From JBMNQI01 sp050944055 (GTDB taxonomy: Bacteria; Bacillota; Clostridia; Oscillospirales; Oscillospiraceae): a stretch of DNA of 8,292 nt. Below are positions 1-5,419 of the stretch, piece by piece. A program made the translations under genes and the position numbers. The notes under the pieces were generated by a model. The model searched no databases and had not been told where the DNA came from. It saw only the letters and a list, made by a program, of their open reading frames with translations. The stretch spans positions 1 to 8,292 of the forward strand of contig JBMNQI010000076.1 of NCBI GenBank assembly GCA_050944055.1. The letters run 5' to 3'. Numbering within the stretch: the stretch's first letter is position 1; each line of letters opens with the position of its first letter.

Positions 1-224
1 CAATGTCAATATAATATTATACGTTCCTTAGTAAATGTTTCCAAAGCCGCCGGCGGCTGAAAAAAGGCTCTTGCATCGCAGCGGTTGATTTTTAGCGAAA
101 TTAACCTAGCTTCCATTGATTTCCCGGAAACCAGGGTTTAGAATGGAGCTGATTAAAAAGGGGAAAAGGTCTCCGGACGCCCTCCGGAGACCTTCAATCC
201 CGCGTTTTCATTGCCGCGCATTTT
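1..224. other. Non-coding left edge with a short GC palindrome
   Basis: No credible gene is visible here. Positions 45-58 form a perfect palindrome (AGCCGCCGGCGGCT) next to an A-run at 60-65. On neither strand is it followed by a convincing U-tract, so I do not call it a terminator. Positions 108-117 and 142-150 form an imperfect inverted repeat (AGCTTCCATT against AATGGAGCT, one-base bulge) just downstream, on the minus strand, of the terminator annotated separately. The right part of the stretch is the 3' untranslated region of the minus-strand DUF218 gene. Confidence 0.5.
155..194 (-). terminator. Rho-independent terminator of the DUF218 gene
   Basis: Read on the minus strand, a 12-bp perfect stem (arms 166-177 and 183-194, loop 178-182) is followed by a T-rich tract, TTCCCCTTTTT, reaching position 155. 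It starts 31 bases past the stop codon at 225-227, so it should end transcription of the DUF218 gene. Confidence 0.88.
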
Positions 225-911
225 TCACTTAAGTTCTTTATCGTTCGTAAGGTCCCCGTCCCCGTAAACAGGTATGGCTTCGCCGAGAAAAGTCGGTTTC
301 GGCTTGAACATCGCATAGAGGAAATCCTTGTTCCTCGCCAGGACCTCCCTCATTTCACGATAAGCTTCGCCACCGTAGGTTCTAGACGTTGCGTCGACGC
401 CGTAGGCCTCAAGGCCGAGCTTCTTGGCGATATGTAGAGCGCGGTACAGATGATATTTCTGCGTGACTATAATTATCTTCTCCGCCTTAAATATATCCCG
501 CGCCCTGTACAGACTCTCGTAAGTTGAAAACCCGGCGTGGTCCATGAAGACGTCCCGGGAGGGTATACCCGCGTCAATTGCGGCCTGCTTCATGACGTTG
601 ACCTCGTCGTAATGTATACGCCCGTGGTCGCCGCTCATCAGCAGCTTCGGCGCAGCGCCTTCTTCATAGAGACTTATGCCGGTTTGCAGCCTGTCGCTGA
701 GCATGTAGCTCGGGTACTGCGAATACACCATACAGCCCAGGACAAGTATGCAGTCGACATCGCCGAGGGCCCGGGCCTCCTCCCGACTTATAATCCTGCC
801 CTTTGCCGACGCTATGACATAGCTGTTTATGCCGAAAACGCAGGCCGCTCCCAAAGAAATAAGTATAAGGAAGGCCGGCAGAATTTTCTTAATAAGCTTT
901 TTCTTCTTCAT
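225..911 (-). CDS. SanA/YdcF-type DUF218 membrane-anchored protein
   Basis: A 228-residue protein with a lysine-rich N-terminus (MKKKKLIKK) and one hydrophobic segment at about residues 10-34, so probably anchored in the membrane with an extracytoplasmic domain. The rest matches the DUF218 fold: a strand with VLGC at 57-60, then PSYMLSDRL (67-75), a MSGD motif (92-95), a D/E-V-N segment (102-105), MDHAGFSTYESL (123-134) and VTQKYHLYRA (149-158). These are the family's conserved landmarks. SanA and ElyC of E. coli belong to this family and are linked to envelope barrier function and peptidoglycan or lipid-carrier metabolism, but the enzymatic reaction is not settled, so I give no gene symbol. 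The start is supported by GAGGAG about six bases upstream on the minus strand. It is a single-gene unit with its own promoter and terminator, divergent from the MFS gene. Confidence 0.88.
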   Translation of the reverse strand: MKKKKLIKKILPAFLILISLGAACVFGINSYVIASAKGRIISREEARALGDVDCILVLGCMVYSQYPSYMLSDRLQTGISLYEEGAAPKLLMSGDHGRIHYDEVNVMKQAAIDAGIPSRDVFMDHAGFSTYESLYRARDIFKAEKIIIVTQKYHLYRALHIAKKLGLEAYGVDATSRTYGGEAYREMREVLARNKDFLYAMFKPKPTFLGEAIPVYGDGDLTNDKELK

Positions 912-934
912 AGCCGCTCCTCTGTTTAGTGATA

Positions 935-970
935 TTCCTGTTTACAGAATGGCATTCTGTGCACAGGGAA
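935..970. promoter_or_regulatory. Extended dyad in the DUF218 gene leader, candidate operator or RNA hairpin
   Basis: A perfect 17-nt odd palindrome (ACAGAATGGCATTCTGT, 944-960; arms of 8, centre base 952) is flanked by a second pair of matching arms, CCTGT at 937-941 and ACAGG at 963-967. A direct repeat CTGTTTA at 922-928 and 938-944 overlaps it. It lies 24-59 bases upstream of the DUF218 start and downstream of its predicted promoter. It could therefore be a repressor operator acting as a roadblock or, as RNA, a stem-loop in the leader. No known regulator box is recognised. Confidence 0.55.
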
Positions 971-1030
971 CGTTATTCCGGGCGTCGCGATGGTTTAAGA
1001 AGTTTATGGTATTATGCAAGTAATCCGTAT

Positions 1031-1039
1031 ATTATATCA
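1031..1039 (-). promoter_or_regulatory. Extended -10 promoter for the DUF218 gene
   Basis: On the minus strand the sequence TGATATAAT (1039 down to 1031) is a perfect extended -10 element: TG, one base, then TATAAT. The -35 region is poor, which an extended -10 can offset. The start of transcription would be near 1024, giving a leader of roughly 110 nt that contains the dyad at 935-970. Confidence 0.55.
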
Positions 1040-1101
1040 TAATAATAATTAATAAAGCGAAATTTCTGTTAAATCTTATTTCGCCCGGCAACGATTTTTA
1101 A

Positions 1102-1149
1102 AAATCCAGTTGTAATTTGGCAAAATATTGTATAATATAATCTGGATTT
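1102..1149 (+). promoter_or_regulatory. Promoter region of the MFS gene inside an 8-bp inverted repeat
   Basis: Two overlapping TATAAT boxes occur at 1131-1136 and 1136-1141. The best -35 is TTGTAA at 1110-1115, 15 bases before the first box or 20 before the second, so the spacing is not ideal. The region is framed by an exact inverted repeat, AAATCCAG at 1102-1109 and CTGGATTT at 1142-1149. This could be an operator pair. The ribosome binding site of the gene follows at 1162-1166. Confidence 0.5.
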
Positions 1150-1169
1150 ATATACAAAGTTAGGAGAAT

Positions 1170-2477
1170 ATGATGGACAGAGAAGTTGACAAAGCCGTAA
1201 GAAGATCCCGCTGGTCCTGGTATTTTTATGATTTCGGCAACTCCGCTTACGCCTCGGTCGTTCTATTGGCTGTTTATTCCGCTTTTTTTAAGAACGTGGT
1301 CGTCGGCGGAGCCAGAGGCACGCACCTTTGGGGCATTTCCGTAGGAATAGCCGCGGTCCTCGTCGCTGTGATTTCGCCCATACTGGGTACGATAGCCGAT
1401 TTCACAAGAGCAAAAAAGAAGTTCCTGCTGTTATTTACTGCAGTATCCATCATTTTTACGGCCATGCTCTTCTTTGTAGGCGAGGGCGATGTATTTGCGG
1501 GCATGCTCTTCTTCATACTGGCCGAGATAGGCTATCGCGCGGCCCAGGTGTTCTATGACGCTTTGCTCACTGATGTGTCCACACCCGAATCCATTGGCTT
1601 CGTATCCGGCAAGGGCTGGGCTGTAGGCATGGTCGGCGGCATAATCGCGCTTCTCATAGTGCTCGTACCCATAAAGCTGATAGGAAACGATGCAATACCC
1701 TTCTCTTTTCTAATTACCGCCCTGTTTTACTTCCTGTCCGCCATACCGACGTTCCTCTGGGTCAAAGAGGTAACCGAGCCTGAAAAGCTCCCGGAGGGCG
1801 AAAAAACAATAGTCCACGCTTTTAAGAAGCTGGCGCAGACCTTCCGGGATGTCAAACACTATGTCGAGTTCATAAAATACATGATCGCATTCCTCATTTA
1901 TAACGACGGCATCATGATGCTGATGGACTTTGCCGCAATAATCGGGGCGACACTCTTCGGAATAGAGCAGACCCAGCTCATAATATTCGTTATACTTATA
2001 CAGCTTTCCGGAACCTTCGGCGCCCTGCTTTTCGGCAATATATCGGACAAAAAGAACAGCAAGCTGGCCGTTATTGTTTCGATCATTATCCTGCTTTGCG
2101 CGATCATAGGACTTTACTTTGTAAGGAGCACAATAGGCTTCTTTGTCGTCGGCTTTGTCGCGGGCTTCTCGCTCTCCGGAGCCCAGGCTGTCAGCCGCAC
2201 CATGGTAAGCCAGCTGGCTCCTTCCGACAAAACCACTGAGTTTTACGGTTTTCTTTCGGTTGCCGGGCGCACATCCACTTTTGTCGGCCCGCTGGTTTTC
2301 GGCACAATTTCGTACAGGGCGAATAACTGGTATCTGAATCACGGGTTTGCCGCGGCTGTGGCGGAGCAGAGGGGAATACTGTGGGCGGTGGGCTCAATTA
2401 TAGCCTTCCTTTTCGTTGGCTTGCTGATACTTCTGCTTGTCAAGCGCAGCGCGCTGACGAGGAACAACGGAAACTAA
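1170..2477 (+). CDS. MFS transporter, UMF1 / Atg22-like family
   Basis: A 435-residue polytopic membrane protein, the usual length for this family, with about 12 hydrophobic segments. The family hallmark YFYDFGNSAYAS is at residues 18-29, followed by the major-facilitator loop signature GTIADFTRAKKK (73-84). GYRAAQVFYDALL and VSGKGWAVGMVGG come in the next segments, and a second-half copy of the cytoplasmic loop (FGNISDKKNSK) lies near residue 290. Bacterial UMF1 proteins resemble yeast Atg22, a vacuolar amino-acid effluxer, but the bacterial substrate is generally unknown. AGGAG at 1162-1166 fits either ATG at 1170 or ATG at 1173; these differ by one methionine. It is transcribed alone, away from the DUF218 gene, and is closed by its own terminator, so it is unlikely to belong to the nickel operon downstream. 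Confidence 0.9.
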   Translation: MMDREVDKAVRRSRWSWYFYDFGNSAYASVVLLAVYSAFFKNVVVGGARGTHLWGISVGIAAVLVAVISPILGTIADFTRAKKKFLLLFTAVSIIFTAMLFFVGEGDVFAGMLFFILAEIGYRAAQVFYDALLTDVSTPESIGFVSGKGWAVGMVGGIIALLIVLVPIKLIGNDAIPFSFLITALFYFLSAIPTFLWVKEVTEPEKLPEGEKTIVHAFKKLAQTFRDVKHYVEFIKYMIAFLIYNDGIMMLMDFAAIIGATLFGIEQTQLIIFVILIQLSGTFGALLFGNISDKKNSKLAVIVSIIILLCAIIGLYFVRSTIGFFVVGFVAGFSLSGAQAVSRTMVSQLAPSDKTTEFYGFLSVAGRTSTFVGPLVFGTISYRANNWYLNHGFAAAVAEQRGILWAVGSIIAFLFVGLLILLLVKRSALTRNNGN

Positions 2478-2493
2478 AGACGGAGTGAGCCGG

Positions 2494-2524
2494 AGGCCGC
2501 ACGAGGACTGTGCGGCCTTTTTTT
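2494..2524 (+). terminator. Rho-independent terminator after the MFS gene
   Basis: A perfect 9-bp GC-rich stem (AGGCCGCAC 2494-2502, GTGCGGCCT 2510-2518, loop of 7) runs directly into seven T residues (2518-2524). It begins 17 bases after the MFS stop codon and separates that gene from the larC promoter. Confidence 0.95.
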
Positions 2525-2552
2525 ACCCGGCAAAAGTCGCCGTACAGCCGCC

Positions 2553-2581
2553 TTGACCGCAAAATACTTAAATGCTAAAAT
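2553..2581 (+). promoter_or_regulatory. Sigma-70-type promoter of the larC / nickel operon
   Basis: TTGACC (2553-2558) and TAAAAT (2576-2581) are separated by the ideal 17 bases and lie between the preceding terminator and the larC start. Each hexamer matches the consensus at five of six positions. No poly-G or poly-C tract of the type bound by CsoR/RcnR proteins is near it, so this promoter may not be the repressor's target. Confidence 0.75.
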
Positions 2582-2631
2582 GTTAATAAAGTTTGTAGAA
2601 CCGGAACACTGTTTTTTAGGAGAACCCGAAT

Positions 2632-3885
2632 ATGAAGACGCTGTTTTTAGAATGCGGCATGGGGGCGGCCGGGGATATGCTCGCCTCGGCCCTGCTGGAA
2701 CTGTGCCGGGACAAGGAGAAGGTCTTACACGATTTAAACGCGGCGGGCATACCGGGCGTTCGCATTTCTGCTGAGAATTGCGTAAAATGCGGAATAACAG
2801 GAACCCGGTTCCGTGCCCTCGTCGACGGGTGTGAGGAGCGCTCGGAGGACGTCCATGAGCACGCTCACGGACATGATTGCGAACATGAGAATATTCATGA
2901 CCATTTCCATAAGCACGGCCACGAACGCGTACACGAGCATGATCATGAGCACTCGACCTTAGGCGGGATACTGGAAATGATAGGTTCTCTTAAAGTCTCG
3001 GACAAGGTGAAAAATGACGCCGCGAATGTGTACAGAATCTTAGCCGAGGCTGAAGGCGCCGTGCACGGGCGCGCCGCGGGCGACATACATTTCCACGAGG
3101 TGGGAACGGCGGACGCAATTGCGGACATTGTCGCGGTTTCGATGCTTATGGAACACATATCGCCCGACAGAGTTTTAGCTTCCCCAGTGCACGTAGGCAG
3201 CGGGAAGGTGCGCTGCGCGCACGGCATACTGCCGGTTCCGGCCCCGGCGACGGCTCTGATATTGCAGGACGTGCCGATATACTCTTTGGGCATTCAGGGC
3301 GAGCTTTGCACGCCGACGGGGGCCGCGCTGCTCAAATACTTTGTCCAAAGCTTCGGCAGCATGCCCGTAATGAGCGTGAAAAGCATAGGCTATGGAATGG
3401 GGGCAAAGGATTTCGAGGCCGCCAACTGCCTGAGGGCCTTCTTGGGCGAAACCGGGGACGAGGGAGGACGTGTAGCTGAGCTCTGCTGCAATCTGGACGA
3501 CATGACGCCGGAGGCTATTGGCTATGCGCAGGAGCTGCTGTTTGAAAACGGCGCGCTCGACGTCTACACCATACCGGCCGGCATGAAGAAGGGCCGCCCG
3601 GGAGTACAGCTTTGGTGCATGTGCCGCGAGGCCGACGTTGAAAGGATGAAGTCTCTGATATTCCGCCATACAAGCACATGGGGAATAAGGCTCTATGAGC
3701 CGAAACGCTTTGTTCTCGAGCGCAGGACGGAGACAATGGAAACAGAATACGGGCCTGTACGCGTCAAATCCGCCGAGTTTAATGGCGTAAGCAAATCCAA
3801 AGCCGAATACGAGGATATTGCCCGCATTTCCCGCGAACAAGGCGTTTCCCTAAGCGAGGCGAAATATTTATTGTCTATCGAATAG
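2632..3885 (+). CDS. larC: LarC, nickel insertion enzyme for the nickel-pincer nucleotide cofactor
   Basis: A 417-residue cytoplasmic protein of the LarC (DUF111) family. In Lactiplantibacillus plantarum, LarC is a CTP-dependent enzyme that inserts nickel into the pincer dinucleotide-derived ligand, the last step of NPN cofactor synthesis for lactate racemase. Visible landmarks are ECGMGAAGDM at residues 7-16, DIHFHEVGTADAIADI (151-166), PVPAPAT (201-207), CTPTGAAL (226-233) and, in the C-terminal domain, NLDDMTPE (287-294) and a GRPG segment (321-324). Between the N-terminal motifs lies a histidine-rich stretch (75-108) with 14 His in 34 residues, plausibly nickel storage or delivery. Both halves are in one frame, whereas L. 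plantarum larC is split by a programmed frameshift. AGGAGA at 2618-2623, eight bases upstream, supports the start. It is first in the nickel operon. larA, larB and larE are not in the window. Confidence 0.92.
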   Translation: MKTLFLECGMGAAGDMLASALLELCRDKEKVLHDLNAAGIPGVRISAENCVKCGITGTRFRALVDGCEERSEDVHEHAHGHDCEHENIHDHFHKHGHERVHEHDHEHSTLGGILEMIGSLKVSDKVKNDAANVYRILAEAEGAVHGRAAGDIHFHEVGTADAIADIVAVSMLMEHISPDRVLASPVHVGSGKVRCAHGILPVPAPATALILQDVPIYSLGIQGELCTPTGAALLKYFVQSFGSMPVMSVKSIGYGMGAKDFEAANCLRAFLGETGDEGGRVAELCCNLDDMTPEAIGYAQELLFENGALDVYTIPAGMKKGRPGVQLWCMCREADVERMKSLIFRHTSTWGIRLYEPKRFVLERRTETMETEYGPVRVKSAEFNGVSKSKAEYEDIARISREQGVSLSEAKYLLSIE

Positions 3886-3896
3886 GGGGAGCGATA

Positions 3897-4214
3897 ATGG
3901 AGGAGCACAAGCACATAAAAGACGGCAGCGAAGAACTCACTCATACGCACAAGCATCCGCATACGCAGACAAGGAATGTTATAAACAGGCTCTCAAGGGC
4001 CATAGGCCATCTGGAATCGGTAAAGCGCATGGTGGAAAGCGGCCGCGACTGCTCCGAGGTGCTTATACAGCTTGCCGCCGTGCGTTCGGCCCTCAACGGC
4101 GCGGCGAAGGTTATACTCAAGGATCATATCGAACACTGCCTGTACGAAGCCGCGCAGAATGAAGATACGCGGCCGTTTGACGAGCTGTGCAGCGCGATAG
4201 ATACCTTCATGTAG
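3897..4214 (+). CDS. Metal-sensing transcriptional repressor, CsoR/RcnR family, probably nickel
   Basis: A 105-residue all-helical DNA-binding repressor of the CsoR/RcnR (DUF156) family. The core runs from VINRLSRAIGHLESVKRMVE (28-47) through CSEVLIQLAAVRSALNGAAK (52-71) to the metal-ligand segment HIEHC (77-81). The ligand spacing Cys52, His77, Cys81 (+25, +29) is the family's X-Y-Z set. A histidine-rich N-terminal tail (His4, 6, 16, 18, 20, 22) can supply the fourth ligand: His20 lies 32 residues before Cys52, as His21 does in the nickel sensor InrS. Copper-type CsoR normally has Tyr just before the first Cys; here it is Asp51. Together with the importer downstream this favours nickel sensing, by inference. 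Its Shine-Dalgarno GGGGGAG (3885-3891) shares a base with the larC stop codon, and the gap is 11 bases, so the two are likely translationally coupled. Confidence 0.88.
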   Translation: MEEHKHIKDGSEELTHTHKHPHTQTRNVINRLSRAIGHLESVKRMVESGRDCSEVLIQLAAVRSALNGAAKVILKDHIEHCLYEAAQNEDTRPFDELCSAIDTFM

Positions 4215-4215
4215 A

Positions 4216-4293
4216 ATAACCCCCGCCCCGGCTTGCGCCGCCCCCGGCAGGAATAATATAATCTCTGAATAGTTAAACCGGTCGGGGGGTTAT
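4216..4293 (+). promoter_or_regulatory. nikMN control region: internal promoter among poly-C/poly-G tracts
   Basis: The 82-base gap before nikMN holds a likely promoter, TTGCGC (4233-4238), 18 bases, then a perfect TATAAT (4257-4262). Around it are ATAACCCCCG (4216-4225), a C5 tract in a small dyad GCCG-CCCC-CGGC (4237-4248, inside the promoter spacer) and CGGGGGGTTAT (4283-4293). The outer two are inverted copies apart from one extra G. CsoR/RcnR-family repressors recognise poly-G/C tracts flanked by AT-rich dyads, so the C5 tract inside the spacer is a plausible operator. The G6 run at 4284-4289 is also the only Shine-Dalgarno for nikMN, seven bases from its ATG. In the read-through RNA from larC the upstream C5 arm could pair with it. 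Confidence 0.6.
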
Positions 4294-4296
4294 GTC

Positions 4297-5310
4297 ATGC
4301 ACATGGCGGACGCGCTTTTATCGCCTGCTGTCGGCGTCTCGATGTATGCCGTAAGCGCCGGAGCCATAGCATATTCGGCCGCGAGAGTAAGAAGGGATGA
4401 GCTCTGCGAAAAGAAGCTGCCGGTCATGGCTGTGACCGGGGCTTTCGTGTTCGCCGCGCAGATGATAAACTTCACAATCCCGGCAACGGGCTCAAGCGGC
4501 CATATAGGGGGAGGCATTCTCCTTGCCGCCATGCTGGGCTCTTTCCCGGCGCTGCTTTCGCTCGCGTCCGTTCTCTTAATACAGTGCCTCATCTTCGCGG
4601 ACGGGGGCCTGCTGGCACTGGGCTGCAATATCTTCAATATTGGAATTGTCCCGTGTTTTATCGCATATAACCTGATTTTTAAGCCCATATTGAGAAAACG
4701 CGTAAGCCGGATGAGAATAACCGCCGCCAGCGTCCTGTCCGCTGTGGCCGGCCTGGAGTTAGGTTCGCTTTGCGTCGTCCTGCAGACGATGATAAGCGGC
4801 GTAACCGCTCTGCCATTCGGCACTTTCTCAGCCCTGATGCTGCCTATACATCTGGTTATCGGGCTGGTGGAGGGCGCTATTACGGCGGCAGTCGTCTGCT
4901 ATGTCTATACGATAAGGCCGGAGATACTGGAAGCTTCTCTCGGAGCCGCAGACGAGGGGAAGAGCATAAACCTGAAAAAACCCGTCATAGCGTTTGCCGT
5001 TTTAGCCCTGCTTGCAAGCGGGGCTCTTTCGCGCTTCGCCTCACCGAACCCGGACGGCTTGGAATGGGCGCTTAAAAAGACAGTTCCCGCCGGAATCACG
5101 GCGCAGGGAACGGTTTACGATACCGCCGAGTCCTTACAGGCAAAGTCGGCGTTAATGCCGGACTATGAGTTTCCGGACGCGGATGAGGACGGTTCGGCAG
5201 CGTCCGCTCCGGCAGCCGGTATACTGGGGAGCGCGATGACATTCGCCCTGGCAGGCGCCGCGGGACTTATAATCTCAAGGCTGAAAAAGAAAAAGACAGC
5301 CGGAAAATGA
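4297..5310 (+). CDS. nikMN: ECF nickel importer substrate-binding membrane protein, fused NikM-NikN
   Basis: A 337-residue membrane protein, the S component of a group I energy-coupling-factor metal importer. The CbiM/NikM part opens with MHMADALLSP; in the known NikM structure Ni2+ is held by the amino group of Met1, His2 and a later His. Here His2 and His69 (in SSGHIGGG) fit. Because the first residues are ligands, the ATG at 4297 must be the true start. LIFADGGLLALGCNIFNIG (98-116) is another family hallmark. Residues from about 228 form the fused NikN/CbiN-like part: one membrane segment (228-245), the PNPDGLEW motif (250-257), an extracytoplasmic loop with PDYEFP, then a final membrane segment (about 310-327) and a basic tail. 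Such fusions are common in nickel systems and less so in cobalt ones, where CbiN is separate. Cobalt cannot be excluded from sequence alone. Confidence 0.9.
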   Translation: MHMADALLSPAVGVSMYAVSAGAIAYSAARVRRDELCEKKLPVMAVTGAFVFAAQMINFTIPATGSSGHIGGGILLAAMLGSFPALLSLASVLLIQCLIFADGGLLALGCNIFNIGIVPCFIAYNLIFKPILRKRVSRMRITAASVLSAVAGLELGSLCVVLQTMISGVTALPFGTFSALMLPIHLVIGLVEGAITAAVVCYVYTIRPEILEASLGAADEGKSINLKKPVIAFAVLALLASGALSRFASPNPDGLEWALKKTVPAGITAQGTVYDTAESLQAKSALMPDYEFPDADEDGSAASAPAAGILGSAMTFALAGAAGLIISRLKKKKTAGK

Positions 5311-5419
5311 AATTGTTCGGGATGCGGGCAAGTCAGGGAATCGCCCAGGCCGAGGGAAACGTCAAAGCGGGCCGTACTGCCTGGCCGGCTCGTATAGTCA
5401 GCCAAAAGAGAGGAAGAAA
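5311..5419 (+). other. Unusual 109-base spacer inside the importer operon
   Basis: This gap separates nikMN from nikQ although the other junctions in the importer are overlapping or short. It is GC-rich with several short self-complementary segments (GGGC/GCCC at 5326-5346; CCAGGC 5345-5350 with GCCTGG 5379-5384). AGTCAG occurs twice (5331-5336, 5396-5401). No promoter or T-tract is seen. A Shine-Dalgarno for nikQ (GAGAGGAAG) closes it. It may be an mRNA structure tuning nikQ expression or eroded coding sequence. Confidence 0.4.

Noticed and set aside
45..58. Perfect 14-bp palindrome as a terminator
   Set aside because: No U-tract follows on either strand; the A-run at 60-65 lies on the wrong side for a minus-strand terminator.
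1710..2342. Long minus-strand open frame opposite the MFS gene
   Set aside because: Antisense to a clear transporter gene, with no ribosome binding site or family motif.
3175..3840. Long minus-strand open frame opposite larC
   Set aside because: It lies wholly opposite a well-supported gene, has the composition of an antisense shadow and shows no recognisable domain.
4290..4823. Minus-strand open frame opposite nikMN
   Set aside because: Antisense shadow of a GC-rich membrane protein gene; no promoter, ribosome binding site or domain.
5325..5405. Cobalamin riboswitch resemblance
   Set aside because: 5330-5346 resembles a B12-box loosely, and GGGAA and GCGGGCC segments occur nearby, but the conserved core elements are not present in the right order and spacing, and no terminator follows.
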